Positions 1 to 9,676 are shown, counted from the first letter of the stretch. The stretch is DNA of 64,000 bases from Chitinophaga rupis (GCF_900109685.1 NZ_FOBB01000001.1:1612001-1676000), one strand, 5' to 3'. Made by a program: numbers and translations. Notes: generated by a model not told the origin, from the sequence alone.

Positions 1-2
1 TT

Positions 3-1067
3 GCCAGGAAAACGAACCTAAAGCTGTTAATGATTGATAGCCGGATGTATATAACAAGAGATACTTTTAATAATAATAAGGCTGATCTCCTTATTGACCA
101 CTTTAAATCAAAGGATACAGACTATAAGGATGCGCTATATGGTTATAATTTTGGAGGAGAATTTCCCAAGCAGCTTTCACCTAATGTAAAAAAGTGGGCG
201 GGTTACTTTAAAGAAAAACATCCCGGTAAATTGGTGTATACTTATCTTTTGCCCAGGTATGCCTTTAACTCAGACGCAGCTTATGAGGATTATGTGGACG
301 GGTACCTTAAAAGTGATAATGGAGCCAATGCCATAGATATAGCTGCATTTGATTTTTATCCTTTTATCGGAGGTGATAAAGTAAGGGACAAATACTTTTA
401 TAACCTGGATGTTATACAGAAAAAGTCTGGCACCCGTCCGTTTTGGGTGTATGTATTAACTACCAAACATCTTGTTTATCCGGATCCTGATGAATATCAG
501 CTGAACTTTATGTCTTTTTGTCCAATAGCGTATGGTGCTAAAGGGTTGATCTATTTTACCTATGAAACATTGCCTAAAGGGAAGGTGGATTTTGGTGAAG
601 GATTAATTGACAGAAACGGCCGTCCTACTCCTAAATACTATATTGCACAGCGGAACAATCATTACATCCATGATATTCTGGGTCCTATTGTCATGTCATC
701 CCAACTAATGGAAACGGATCATGTATCTAATGAACCCACTTTGGAAGATGTTAGTGATCAATTGCTTACCCGGAAAAATAAGTATATCAAAAAAATAAAT
801 GATGATAACATATTGGTAGGCATTTTCAAAAAGGGGACTGAATACAATTTTATAGTTATAAATAAAGCCAGAAATCCCGTAGCTGGTTTAAATATTACTT
901 TGTCGGCAGGCCTGGGTAGTCAGTACTTTTTATCACCGGCGTTAAAGGATTATAAAGGGCAAGCAGATTTTACAGTTACAACGCCGGCACTGGATAAGGC
1001 AAGGAATGCCATTATAAAAATGGATCTGTCCGGAGGCGAAATCCGGGTAATTAAAGTGAAAGGGTAG
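3..1067 (+). CDS. glycosidase-like TIM-barrel protein, 5' end outside window
   Basis: The reading frame is open to the left edge; the first in-frame ATG is at 30, but codons before it are also open, so the true start is probably upstream. The visible part has a barrel-like pattern, with YGYNFGGE near the start, FDFYPF in the middle and a YFTYE strand followed by an RNGRPTPKYY segment, as in GH42-like and related glycosidases. The last ~100 residues look like a beta-sandwich. Acid/base and nucleophile cannot be assigned with confidence because the N-terminus is missing. It converges on a GT2 gene 10 bp away, which suggests a polysaccharide-related locus to the left. The family is inferred from pattern only. 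Confidence 0.55.
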   Translation, partial: ARKTNLKLLMIDSRMYITRDTFNNNKADLLIDHFKSKDTDYKDALYGYNFGGEFPKQLSPNVKKWAGYFKEKHPGKLVYTYLLPRYAFNSDAAYEDYVDGYLKSDNGANAIDIAAFDFYPFIGGDKVRDKYFYNLDVIQKKSGTRPFWVYVLTTKHLVYPDPDEYQLNFMSFCPIAYGAKGLIYFTYETLPKGKVDFGEGLIDRNGRPTPKYYIAQRNNHYIHDILGPIVMSSQLMETDHVSNEPTLEDVSDQLLTRKNKYIKKINDDNILVGIFKKGTEYNFIVINKARNPVAGLNITLSAGLGSQYFLSPALKDYKGQADFTVTTPALDKARNAIIKMDLSGGEIRVIKVKG

Positions 1068-1077
1068 CGACATACCT

Positions 1078-1905
1078 TCAATGACGCCCGGCTTTAATTT
1101 TTTTAAGCACCGTTATATTCATCTGTTCACGGCCGCGGTCCCAAAACCATCCCCATTTGTTAAAATACTTTATGGCAGATGTAATATGAAGATTTAATAA
1201 TGCCTTATTCTTATATGACTCTTTCCTGTAGCCGTGGACCACAGATGCCGCGGGAAAGAATAATGTTTGGGCTACCTGGTGTATACGCCTTGTTAGATCA
1301 ATATCCTCCAGATACATAAAATAACGGGTATCAAAAAAGCCTACTTTTTTTAAAGTATCTATTCTAAGAAACATAAAACAACCCGATAGGTTAGGAACAT
1401 TTAATGTCTGGTTATAATCAAAATCTACAAGCTCGTAACTTGCCCGTCTTTTCTTTAGTATAGAGGCATTGCCAAACCGTCTGAGAATAAGATCAAATGG
1501 AGTAGGCAATAATTTACAAAGTCTTTGAAGCTCACCATCTTCATATAATACTTTTGGAAGTATTTGTCCTACATCCCGGTTACTTTCCATAAAAGAAAAG
1601 ATCTTTTCCAGTGTACCTGGTTGGAAAGAAATATCAGGATTAAGAATTATGTGATACTTTGATTTTTCTATTACTTCGTTTAATGCAATATTATGTGCTG
1701 CTCCAAATCCTATATTCTTGTTCAGGAACTGGTAGGAGATCCTTGGATCAGCAGCCAGGTTTGATAACACATTAGTAGGTGAATTATCAACCAGGTAAAG
1801 TTTTACATTTAAGGAGGTATTTAGAAAACTTGTGATAGCTGCGTTTAGCTCTTCTTCAGCATTCTTATATATTACAATTGAAGAAGTAATGTCATACATA
1901 TTCAT
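1078..1905 (-). CDS. GT2 family glycosyltransferase (rhamnosyltransferase-like)
   Basis: A 275-residue soluble GT-A glycosyltransferase. The N-terminal strand SSIVIYKN is followed by LYLVDNSPT (nucleotide-sugar Asp), NKNIGFGAAHNIAL, the metal-binding stretch LNPDISFQPGTL (Asp-x-Ser in place of DxD), a NLSGCFMF acceptor loop and a YLEDIDLTRR motif near the catalytic-base region. This order is typical of bacterial rhamnosyl- and related transferases that build cell-surface glycans. No membrane segment is visible. A second ATG two codons in could also be used. Sugar and acceptor cannot be read from sequence. It is convergent with the glycosidase-like gene on its 3' side and divergent from the peroxidase gene. 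Confidence 0.8.
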   Translation of the reverse strand: MNMYDITSSIVIYKNAEEELNAAITSFLNTSLNVKLYLVDNSPTNVLSNLAADPRISYQFLNKNIGFGAAHNIALNEVIEKSKYHIILNPDISFQPGTLEKIFSFMESNRDVGQILPKVLYEDGELQRLCKLLPTPFDLILRRFGNASILKKRRASYELVDFDYNQTLNVPNLSGCFMFLRIDTLKKVGFFDTRYFMYLEDIDLTRRIHQVAQTLFFPAASVVHGYRKESYKNKALLNLHITSAIKYFNKWGWFWDRGREQMNITVLKKIKAGRH

Positions 1906-2085
1906 CCGATTCGTAAATCCGCAATTTATGTTTGTACCAGCTTCCGGGAAAAGTATTTATTATATTATTATTTAATATTATATAATAAACCACTGATTAT
2001 TCGGATGCAATTCCTGCAATAATACAAATTTTTGCTTTTTCGTTTACTAGCTGTATAATTGCAACCCGTAGTCTTAATCGTCCGC

Positions 2086-3927
2086 ATGTATAAGGCAGTA
2101 TCTGTCATAGCTGGTATTTTCATCAGTCTTTTTTTGTCAGTTTGTTCTCCCAATACCGAACAAATGCCGGCTGTTGCCCGGATAAATACTACTTATCTGC
2201 AAAACATACGCATTGCTGATAGTCTTGTTATGCTTTTGGATAAAAGTATACTTGGGAACGCGGCAGCGCCTGAGTTGCAGGAACAATTCAAGGCTGCAAG
2301 AATAGCGTATAAACAGATAGAATTTCTGAGCACTTATCTGAATCCTGGAATAGATAAACTCATTAACGGCCCGCCCGTTCCTGAAGTGGAAGAAGAGGAT
2401 AATCAGAATACCGTTATTCAGCCGGAGGGTTTCCAGGTGATCGAAACATTCCTTTTTCCGGTTTACAATGGCGCTGATAGCAGCACTTTACAGAAAGAGG
2501 TACAGGCGTTGCATGCTTCTTTTAAAAGGTTGCTGTTCTTATCGGAAACGAATGTTTTGTCTGATTCTTTGATTTTCAGGGCTTTGCGAAAAGAGTTGTT
2601 CAGGGTAGCGGCACTTGGCATTGCAGGTTATGATTCTGATCTCGCCCATCATTCTATAGAAGAAACACGGTCAGTATGGGAGACTATCAGTACTACGCTT
2701 GCATGTTATAATGACCGCCTGCAACAGGCCGCCCCCTTATTATATGAGAGAAATAATGCATTGCTAAACAGTGGCCTGCATTATCTGAATAATAATACTG
2801 GTTTTGATTCCTTTAACCGGATGGAATTTTTAAGAAAATATGCCAACCCTTTGTCTGCAGCAATCCTGGAAACAGCAACCTGCTTAAAAGTTGATCTAAG
2901 TAACCAGTATAAACTGCCGTTAAAAGCCGGAGCTCATACCCTATTTGACGAAGATGCATTTGATATAGATGCCTATGCTGCTGATCCCACAGATTATATA
3001 AATAAAGATAAAGTGCTACTGGGGGAGTATTTATTTTTCGATCCGGCCCTTTCCGGTAACGGGAAACGCTCCTGCGCAAGCTGCCATCAACCAGAAAAAG
3101 CTTTTACGGATGGTGTGGCAAAAAGCACTACCATTGATGGGAGGAGGATTATAAAACGGAATACCTTAACATTATTGAATGCCGGCCTGCAATCCGCTTT
3201 ATTCTATGATGCAAGGGTTACTTATCTTGAAGACCAGATCACCGACGTGCTTACCAATGTGGATGAAATGGATGGATCTGTTGAAAAAGGCATAACATTC
3301 ATTAAAAACAACCGGACATATATAGCACTTTTTCAGAAAGCCTTTCCAGCTTCCAGAGAACCGGTTACGCCCTACCATTTACAAAATGCGATCGCCAGTT
3401 ATATACGCTCACTTACGAGCCTCAACTCACCTTTTGATCGTTATGTCCGGGGCGATACAACTCAACTGAATGCGAAAGAGATCCGGGGTTTTAACCTTTA
3501 TATGGGTAAGGCCAAATGCGCTACCTGCCATTTTATTCCTTTATTTAACGGGGCACTGCCCCCTGACTATACCATAATGGAATCGGAAGTATTGGGAGTG
3601 CCTGTTTCTTTACAGCAAAGAAAAGTTGATACGGATAAAGGCCGTTATTTTTTACATCCGGCAGCGCCCAATGAATTTGCTTTCAGGGTACCTACCCTGC
3701 GTAATGTAGCGCTTACTGCGCCCTATATGCATAATGGTGTATATCAGACTTTACAGGAGGTGCTTGACTTTTACAACAAAGGTGGCGGGGCCGGCCTGCA
3801 TATCCGGTTATCCAATCAAACCCTGCCAGCTGATAAGCTGAACCTGACAACAGAGGATCAGGATAATATAATAGCTTTCCTGGAAAAACTAACTGATACA
3901 ACGGTTATACATAAACGGTTAAAATAA
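2086..3927 (+). CDS. di-haem cytochrome c peroxidase family lipoprotein with helical N-terminal domain
   Basis: The start is the ATG at 2086 rather than the longer TTG frame, because it opens directly onto a signal peptide ending in LFLSVC (lipobox Cys20). The C-terminal half is a MauG/CcpA-type di-haem domain with two CxxCH motifs, CASCH at residues 330-334 and CATCH at 478-482, and a distal PTLRNVALTAPYMHNG segment that is strongly conserved in this family. Residues ~30-300 are helical and contain AYKQIEFLSTYLNPG, INGPPVPE and GFQVIE. The last resembles the imelysin/EfeO GxHxxE motif with Gln for His, an inference only. It probably acts in the periplasm as a peroxidase or haem-dependent oxidase. 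At ~613 residues it is about twice the length of a plain CcpA. Confidence 0.85.
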   Translation: MYKAVSVIAGIFISLFLSVCSPNTEQMPAVARINTTYLQNIRIADSLVMLLDKSILGNAAAPELQEQFKAARIAYKQIEFLSTYLNPGIDKLINGPPVPEVEEEDNQNTVIQPEGFQVIETFLFPVYNGADSSTLQKEVQALHASFKRLLFLSETNVLSDSLIFRALRKELFRVAALGIAGYDSDLAHHSIEETRSVWETISTTLACYNDRLQQAAPLLYERNNALLNSGLHYLNNNTGFDSFNRMEFLRKYANPLSAAILETATCLKVDLSNQYKLPLKAGAHTLFDEDAFDIDAYAADPTDYINKDKVLLGEYLFFDPALSGNGKRSCASCHQPEKAFTDGVAKSTTIDGRRIIKRNTLTLLNAGLQSALFYDARVTYLEDQITDVLTNVDEMDGSVEKGITFIKNNRTYIALFQKAFPASREPVTPYHLQNAIASYIRSLTSLNSPFDRYVRGDTTQLNAKEIRGFNLYMGKAKCATCHFIPLFNGALPPDYTIMESEVLGVPVSLQQRKVDTDKGRYFLHPAAPNEFAFRVPTLRNVALTAPYMHNGVYQTLQEVLDFYNKGGGAGLHIRLSNQTLPADKLNLTTEDQDNIIAFLEKLTDTTVIHKRLK

Positions 3928-4018
3928 AAATTGGAACGGAAGTGTGATATACAGGATACATACCGGATTGTATATTTAACTTCTTATATACCTTGAAATA
4001 ATAATTCCAGATACCCAG

Positions 4019-5347
4019 ATGAAACGCCGGCATCGTTTACCCGTTCTTTCCTTCACCTTAATTTTTATGTTCTTTATTTACTCCTGCAGCAAAAAGGATG
4101 GGGTAGCAAAGGGAGACATATATAACGACAAGTCCATAGTGAACGGATATGTTGATAAACAATCCTATCTTCCGGGAGATAGTGCAAAACTATATGTATC
4201 GGCCAATCGTACATATCAAGATACGATGCTCTTTGTATATGATATGTATGGGCGTGTAAGATTTACAATAAAATTTAATAAGATCTTCACACAGGATCCG
4301 CAAGGTGAAACTCCTTATGAGGACGGCTTTCACTATACAGATCCTGTTGCATTTAAAATACCAGCGGATATTAAAAGCGGCGTTTATCTTATAGCAAATC
4401 AGGTACCGGTTATCGTCAAGTCGCCGGCAAAAGAAATTGCTGATTTTACTATTGTATACCCCTTAAATACAGAAAATGCATATTGCGAGACCGGAAGAAG
4501 AAGTTTATATACGGTACCGGTAGCCAAAAAAGTATCCTTTCTGCGTCCTATTCCATTCTCCGTGTATGCAGAAGGATTTCTTAAATGGGTGATTAAACAG
4601 AATTATTCTTATAATGTTATTTCTGACATGGATCTGGATGATTATAACAATTTTAAGGGAAAGGTTGTGATCATCATTGGGCATAGTGAATACTGGTCAA
4701 GAAAAGCCAGAAGGAACTTTGACCGGTTTGTGGCCGAAGGCAAGAACGCATTGGTATTATCAGGTAATACAATGTGGTGGCAGGTGAGGTATAGCGATGA
4801 CGGTACGCAACTAATTTGTTATAAGGGAAGCGGGGAACCCCCAGTCCCAGATAGTCTGAAAACAGTATTGTGGGCAGGTAACTATCTCAAGTATCCGATC
4901 GTGCAAAGCATTGGTTGTGATTTTGACCGCGGAGGGTATGGCGTCCCGGTTAAAAATGAAGGATGGAATGGCTTTAAGATTGTACAGCCCAATTCTCCTT
5001 TGCTTTCAGGATTAAACATGAAGAAAGGAGATGTTATTTCCTGTCCGAGTAATGAATATGATGGTGCGCCGGTTAAGGGTTTTGACGCTGAAGGAACCCC
5101 TATTATAGATAATAATGAATTGAAATTCAATAAAGTTGAATTAGTGGGTTATGATTTTGGTTTTAGAAGTGTTAAAACAGTGGCTACTGCAATAGTTTTC
5201 AAAAAAACAGTTTCATCGGGGACTATTGTCAATATCCCCTCAACTAACTGGTGTACTGCCGCAAGTTTTGGGAAAGAACATGTTGTTAAAGTAACAAAAA
5301 ATGCAATAGATGGGCTTGTAAAAGGTAATGATATGTTTACCAAATAA
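4019..5347 (+). CDS. lipoprotein with N,N-dimethylformamidase-beta-like domain
   Basis: A 442-residue protein with a lipoprotein signal (IYSC, Cys23) followed by SKKDG. A beta-sandwich segment (SYLPGDSAKLYVSA) precedes a larger region carrying GHSEYWSRKARRNFDRFVAEG and NALVLSGNTMWWQVRY, which match the domain named after the C-terminal part of the N,N-dimethylformamidase large subunit. In Bacteroidota this domain occurs in many surface lipoproteins of unknown substrate, so dimethylformamide hydrolysis should not be assumed. It lies 91 bp after the peroxidase gene on the same strand and may be co-transcribed with it. Confidence 0.7.
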   Translation: MKRRHRLPVLSFTLIFMFFIYSCSKKDGVAKGDIYNDKSIVNGYVDKQSYLPGDSAKLYVSANRTYQDTMLFVYDMYGRVRFTIKFNKIFTQDPQGETPYEDGFHYTDPVAFKIPADIKSGVYLIANQVPVIVKSPAKEIADFTIVYPLNTENAYCETGRRSLYTVPVAKKVSFLRPIPFSVYAEGFLKWVIKQNYSYNVISDMDLDDYNNFKGKVVIIIGHSEYWSRKARRNFDRFVAEGKNALVLSGNTMWWQVRYSDDGTQLICYKGSGEPPVPDSLKTVLWAGNYLKYPIVQSIGCDFDRGGYGVPVKNEGWNGFKIVQPNSPLLSGLNMKKGDVISCPSNEYDGAPVKGFDAEGTPIIDNNELKFNKVELVGYDFGFRSVKTVATAIVFKKTVSSGTIVNIPSTNWCTAASFGKEHVVKVTKNAIDGLVKGNDMFTK

Positions 5348-5508
5348 ATTATTAATTATTTTAATAAATTGGCGGGGGGCTATAATTATCAGCGCAGGCA
5401 AACGATAATCTTTACAGCCCCAAATAGGTGTTGAATACAGCGCGTTTTCCAGGTGATTACAAATAATAGTACTTGCGGGGACAAAAAGTAAGCCTCTATA
5501 CTTTTCCA

Positions 5509-5516
5509 TATCTTTG
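5509..5516 (+). promoter_or_regulatory. Bacteroidota -7 promoter element TATCTTTG
   Basis: TATCTTTG matches the TAnnTTTG consensus of Bacteroidota housekeeping promoters. It lies 25 bp before the ATG at 5541. This position supports the internal ATG as the real start of the barrel protein, since a longer TTG-started frame would begin inside the promoter element. Confidence 0.6.
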
Positions 5517-5540
5517 CCCCCAATCGCACAATTCTCAATT

Positions 5541-7115
5541 ATGCTAAAAAAACTCCAAGTATTATCCCTGCTGCTGTTCTGCTGCCTGGTTGCAGCTCAT
5601 AATGTGCAGGCACAGAGCGCCGGCCGCCAGTATTCAGTAGGCTTTTACAAACCGGTAGCAGATACCGGTGGTTACAGCTACCATTCTTCTTTACGTGATT
5701 ATATGGTACAGCCTACTTTTACCCTGCCGGAAGATAGTACGCGCAAAAGAAGCTGGTTCCACCGCAAGCTTTTCCAGGAGCACCTGCTGGAGTATAAAGG
5801 GGATGATTATGATTTTTATGCCAGCTTCCTGCCGGATTTCCAGGTGGGCCATAGCAACTGGAACAGCACTACCTGGTTAAATACAAGGGGTGTTATTGCC
5901 GGTGGAAGGATTGGAGATAAGCTGACATTTTATACAGAGTTTTATGAGAACCAGGGCAAGTTTCCTAAGTATATAGATAATTTCGGCCGTGCAAACAGGG
6001 TAGTACCCGGGCAGGGAGAATGGAAGGATTTTAGCAATGGTAAAGCTTTCGATTTTGCCTATGCTTCCGCACTTATTAACTATGAGGCCAGCCGCCATTT
6101 TACTTTCCAGCTGGGGTACGATAAGAATTTCATTGGCGATGGTTATCGCTCTATGCTCCTGTCTGATGTGCCGTTTAACTACCCTTTCCTGAAAATTATT
6201 GCGAATGTAGGCCGTATACAATACACCACTATGTGGGCTCAGTTTATAGATATGAAGTATCCCAAGGCATCTTACGATAACGGCTATAGGAAAAAATGGG
6301 GGGTCTTTAATTATCTGGACTGGAACGTAAGTAAAAAACTGTCGTTAGGCTTATTCGGTGCTGTTATTTGGCAGGATTCCGACTCAACCGGCAAACGTGG
6401 GTTTGATGTGAGTTACCTGAACCCCATTATATTCCTGCGCCCTGTTGAGTTTTCCGTAGGATCTGCGGATAATGCTTTGATGGGGCTTAATGCTAAATAT
6501 GCTGTAACACCCAACAGCACTTTCTATGGGCAATTTATTCTGGATGAATTTAAGCTGAGTGAAATGACCAAAGGCCGTGGATGGTGGGGTAATAAATTTG
6601 GCGGGCAGGTAGGCTTCCGCTCCAATAACATTTTTGATGTAGAAAAGCTGAATGTATTGACGGAGGTAAATGCCGCACGCCCGTTCACATACTCCCAGCG
6701 TACCTCACTGAATAACTACGGGCACTATAACCAGCCGCTGGCACATCCTATGGGCGCTAACTTTGTAGAGTGGGTAAGTATCGCGGATTACCAATACCGG
6801 CGCTGGTTCCTCCGCGGGCAGCTTATGCTGGCTAAATACGGTCTGGATACGGCGAATACAAACTTCGGTAAGGATATTTTTAAATCATATGAGACGCGTA
6901 CGCTGGATTATGATAATCATATAGGACAAGGCTTGTCTACCAATCTTTTGTACCTGCAAGGTACAATTGCTTTCCTGCTGAATCCCAAGAATAACATGCG
7001 TTTAGAGATTTCCGTAATAGGCCGCAAGGAGAGCAATGATGTATGGAAATTTAATGAATACATTTTCCAGGTAGGCCTGCGCAGCACGTTCCGGCAGCTC
7101 TATTACGACTTCTAG
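5541..7115 (+). CDS. Wzi/RemB-like outer-membrane barrel protein
   Basis: The chosen start gives a clean signal peptide (MLKKLQ, then a hydrophobic run ending NVQAQ). The mature ~500 residues show alternating amphipathic strands rich in Tyr, Trp and Phe, and motifs such as FQLGYDKNFIGDGYRS, LKIIANVGRIQYTTMWAQF and LNPIIFLRPVEFSVGSADNALMG, which I recognise from capsule-assembly Wzi-family and RemB-type proteins of Bacteroidota. Wzi-like proteins hold surface polysaccharide at the outer membrane; RemB has been linked to gliding motility. The C-terminal LRSTFRQLYYDF ends in an aromatic residue, as expected for a barrel. It is monocistronic by spacing. Confidence 0.75.
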   Translation: MLKKLQVLSLLLFCCLVAAHNVQAQSAGRQYSVGFYKPVADTGGYSYHSSLRDYMVQPTFTLPEDSTRKRSWFHRKLFQEHLLEYKGDDYDFYASFLPDFQVGHSNWNSTTWLNTRGVIAGGRIGDKLTFYTEFYENQGKFPKYIDNFGRANRVVPGQGEWKDFSNGKAFDFAYASALINYEASRHFTFQLGYDKNFIGDGYRSMLLSDVPFNYPFLKIIANVGRIQYTTMWAQFIDMKYPKASYDNGYRKKWGVFNYLDWNVSKKLSLGLFGAVIWQDSDSTGKRGFDVSYLNPIIFLRPVEFSVGSADNALMGLNAKYAVTPNSTFYGQFILDEFKLSEMTKGRGWWGNKFGGQVGFRSNNIFDVEKLNVLTEVNAARPFTYSQRTSLNNYGHYNQPLAHPMGANFVEWVSIADYQYRRWFLRGQLMLAKYGLDTANTNFGKDIFKSYETRTLDYDNHIGQGLSTNLLYLQGTIAFLLNPKNNMRLEISVIGRKESNDVWKFNEYIFQVGLRSTFRQLYYDF

Positions 7116-7207
7116 CAGTGTCCAATAATCACACGAAATGGGGGCATTTTAAGTAATTAAATGAGTTAACTTAGTATAGTAGCACATACACAACGTTACT
7201 TAAAGTT

Positions 7208-7300
7208 ATGCCGATACTCGTCTTACATTGCATCGTTATGGTGGAGATCACTGCACTGTACATGCTGGTGAACAATGTTTTAAGAAAAGCCGGAAAATAA
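7208..7300 (+). CDS. possible small hydrophobic peptide (30 aa)
   Basis: ATG to TAA, 30 codons. The peptide starts MPILVLHCIVMVEI, continues ALYMLVNNV and ends RKAGK: one hydrophobic stretch long enough to cross a membrane, then a basic tail. No clear ribosome-binding site, which is normal in Bacteroidota. A strong terminator follows 86 bp later. It could be a small membrane protein, a leader peptide or chance; there is no homology evidence. Confidence 0.25.
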   Translation: MPILVLHCIVMVEITALYMLVNNVLRKAGK

Positions 7301-7386
7301 AGCTGGAAAAACCGGATACTCATTAGCCATCCACTTTATTCAAAGCACTTAGCATCTCCGCATTAAAATGGTGAAAAGCGTTTTAG

Positions 7387-7416
7387 CCCTCCCGTTACAC
7401 ACGGGAGGGTTTTTTT
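7387..7416 (+). terminator. strong intrinsic terminator
   Basis: A 9-bp perfect stem (CCCTCCCGT / ACGGGAGGG) with a 5-nt loop is followed by seven T residues. This is the best-formed one-directional terminator in the window. Confidence 0.9.
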
Positions 7417-7765
7417 ACGCCCTCAGGGTACATGCTCTGTAATTGGAAAATGAAAAATAACCAATGGATAAAGGCCGATCTCGTATAGCAGCCTTGTAGG
7501 ATGTAAAAAAACCTGGTAAGCATACACTATACTACAGTCAGAACCTGTGACTTGCTGTTGAATGTAATGGAGCAGTGGTTAACAGCACTCCATACAGATC
7601 AGGAGACAGAAAAATAGACAAAAGCATTTGTAACCAGCATAAAAGGTATCAAACGTTTTTTGATATAATTCCTAAATGAATGTACGAAAATTTTCCGGAT
7701 GACGCAATAAATGCCCGCCCATACCTGTAACAGCCCAATTTGCCGCTTATTAGCGGCCCAATTAC

Positions 7766-7773
7766 TATCTTCG
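7766..7773 (+). promoter_or_regulatory. putative -7 element TATCTTCG before uup
   Basis: TATCTTCG differs by one base from TAnnTTTG. It ends four bases before the ATG at 7778, implying a leaderless or very short leader transcript for uup. Confidence 0.4.
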
Positions 7774-7777
7774 CCCC

Positions 7778-9676
7778 ATGCATTACGTAACGGTTGAAGG
7801 GATCACAAAATCATACGGCGAAAAGCCACTGTTCAATAATATTTCTTTTCACATTGAGGAAGGCGATAAAATAGCGCTGGTAGCCCTGAATGGCACCGGC
7901 AAATCTACCCTGCTGCGCATACTCTGCGGTAAGGAAACCGTAGATGAAGGAAAAGTGTGGGTACACAAAGAGGTGACCGTGGTAATGCTGGAACAGCAGA
8001 ACGCTTTTGACCTGAAGAAAACCATCCTGGCTAATATTTTCGCCCAGGACCACCCTATCTTAAACGCCATCCGGGAATATGAACACCTTACCGACCAGGA
8101 CGGTGACCCGGATCCGGGCCTGTTAGCGAACGCTATCACCAAAATGGATGAGCTGGGTGCATGGCATTTTGATGCCAAGGTAAAGCAGATCCTGGGAAAG
8201 CTGAATATTCATCACCTGGACCAGCACATGGGTACCCTTTCCGGCGGACAGCTAAAGCGCGTGGCGCTGGCCAAAGTGCTGATAGATATTGGTTTTGAGC
8301 ACAAGCATACCCTGCTTATCATGGATGAACCTACGAACCACCTGGATGTATCTATGATCGAGTGGCTGGAAAGTTTCCTGAACCAGGAAAATGTAACCCT
8401 GCTGCTGGTTACCCACGACCGCTACTTCCTGGACAGCGTATGTAATGAGATCATAGAGCTGGACCAGCAGCAACTGTTCATCTATAAAGGAGATTACGAA
8501 AACTACCTGGAAAAAAAGGCTGCCCGTGAAGAGAGCGATAAGGCCAGCGTGGAAAAAGCCCGTAACCAGTACCGCAAGGAGCTGGAATGGATGCGCCGCC
8601 AGCCTAAAGCCCGAACTACCAAAGCTAAATCGCGCATAGATGCGTTCTATGATGTAAAGGAAAAAGCCAGCGTACGTATAGAGCGGCAGCAGCTGGAGCT
8701 GAACGTAAAAATGACCCGCCTGGGCGGAAAAATACTGGAGCTGAAGAAAGTGTACAAAGCCTACGGCGACCTTACCATTCTCAAAGGCTTTGACTACACC
8801 TTTAAAAAAGGAGAGCGTATAGGCGTGGTAGGTAAGAACGGGGTAGGAAAGTCTACCTTCCTGAATATGCTGCTGGGGCTGGAGCCGGCGGATTCCGGTA
8901 AAATTAATATAGGCGATACTGTTATATTCGGCAACTACAATCAGCAAGGCCTGGTGATTAAAGAGGATGTGCGCATTATTGAGTTTGTGAAGAATATTGC
9001 CGAACATTTTCCCCTGGCAGATGGTACAAAGGTAAGCGCAGCCCAGTTCCTGCAGCTGTTCCTGTTTCCCCCGGAAAAACAATATACTTATGTATCCAAG
9101 TTAAGCGGTGGCGAAAAAAGGCGTTTGCACCTGTTAAGCATTTTATTCCGCAACCCTAACTTCCTGGTGCTGGATGAACCTACCAACGACCTGGATCTGC
9201 CCACCCTCAGCATCCTGGAAGATTTTTTACAGGAGTACCAGGGCTGCATTATCATTGTTAGCCACGACCGTTATTTTATGGACAAGCTGGTAGATCACCT
9301 GTTTGTATTTGAAGGCGGCGGCGAGGTACGTGACTTCCCGGGTAATTATACCCAGTTCCGGGAATGGGAAAAAGAAGAGAGCCGCAGCCAGAAACAGGAA
9401 GCTGCTGCGCCTGCTATCAGTGCCGGCAAAGAAACTCCGGTAACAGAAGCACCCAAAGCGCGTAAATTATCTTATAAGGAAAAACGTGAGCTGGAGCTGC
9501 TGGAGCAGGAAATAGCCAAACTGGAAACAGAAAAGAAAACGATTGATGAAAAGCTATCCAGCGGCAGCCTGCCGTATGAAGAGCTGGAGCCCCTTACCCG
9601 CCGGGTGGGAGAGTTAATACAGCTGCTGGATGAAAAAGGTATGCGCTGGCTGGAGCTGAGTGAAATGGAACAATAA
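7778..9676 (+). CDS. uup: ABC-F family ATPase Uup
   Basis: A 632-residue tandem ATPase without membrane segments. Domain 1 has Walker A (LNGTGKST, ~37-44), signature LSGGQLKR and Walker B IMDEPTNHLD; domain 2 has Walker A GKNGVGKS (~352-359), signature LSGGEKRR and Walker B VLDEPTNDLD. The linker between them is charged. After residue ~560 a two-stranded coiled coil (KEKRELELLEQEIAKLETE onward) forms the C-terminal domain that marks Uup among ABC-F proteins. ABC-F proteins act on the ribosome; Uup has also been tied to DNA branched intermediates and transposon excision in E. coli. Single gene with its own promoter-like element and terminator. Confidence 0.9.
   Translation: MHYVTVEGITKSYGEKPLFNNISFHIEEGDKIALVALNGTGKSTLLRILCGKETVDEGKVWVHKEVTVVMLEQQNAFDLKKTILANIFAQDHPILNAIREYEHLTDQDGDPDPGLLANAITKMDELGAWHFDAKVKQILGKLNIHHLDQHMGTLSGGQLKRVALAKVLIDIGFEHKHTLLIMDEPTNHLDVSMIEWLESFLNQENVTLLLVTHDRYFLDSVCNEIIELDQQQLFIYKGDYENYLEKKAAREESDKASVEKARNQYRKELEWMRRQPKARTTKAKSRIDAFYDVKEKASVRIERQQLELNVKMTRLGGKILELKKVYKAYGDLTILKGFDYTFKKGERIGVVGKNGVGKSTFLNMLLGLEPADSGKINIGDTVIFGNYNQQGLVIKEDVRIIEFVKNIAEHFPLADGTKVSAAQFLQLFLFPPEKQYTYVSKLSGGEKRRLHLLSILFRNPNFLVLDEPTNDLDLPTLSILEDFLQEYQGCIIIVSHDRYFMDKLVDHLFVFEGGGEVRDFPGNYTQFREWEKEESRSQKQEAAAPAISAGKETPVTEAPKARKLSYKEKRELELLEQEIAKLETEKKTIDEKLSSGSLPYEELEPLTRRVGELIQLLDEKGMRWLELSEMEQ

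Larger units (their letters stand above)
7116..7777. other. 662-bp intergenic region
   Basis: No long reading frame is convincing here. It holds a possible 30-codon ORF (7208-7300), a strong intrinsic terminator (7387-7416), then ~350 bp of AT-leaning sequence in which I see only a promoter-like element just before uup. The terminator is 270 bp beyond the upstream stop codon, so it may end a separate short transcript. Confidence 0.6.

Noticed and set aside
1968-2153. 61-codon minus-strand frame
   Set aside because: It crosses the divergent promoter region and the start of the peroxidase gene, with no domain or start signal. Shadow of the real gene.
4019-5347. True dimethylformamidase
   Set aside because: Only the large-subunit-like domain is present, in a lipoprotein, with no small-subunit gene nearby.
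8252-9082. 276-codon minus-strand frame inside uup
   Set aside because: It is antisense to a highly conserved ABC-F ATPase and has no recognisable motif. A by-product of codon usage.
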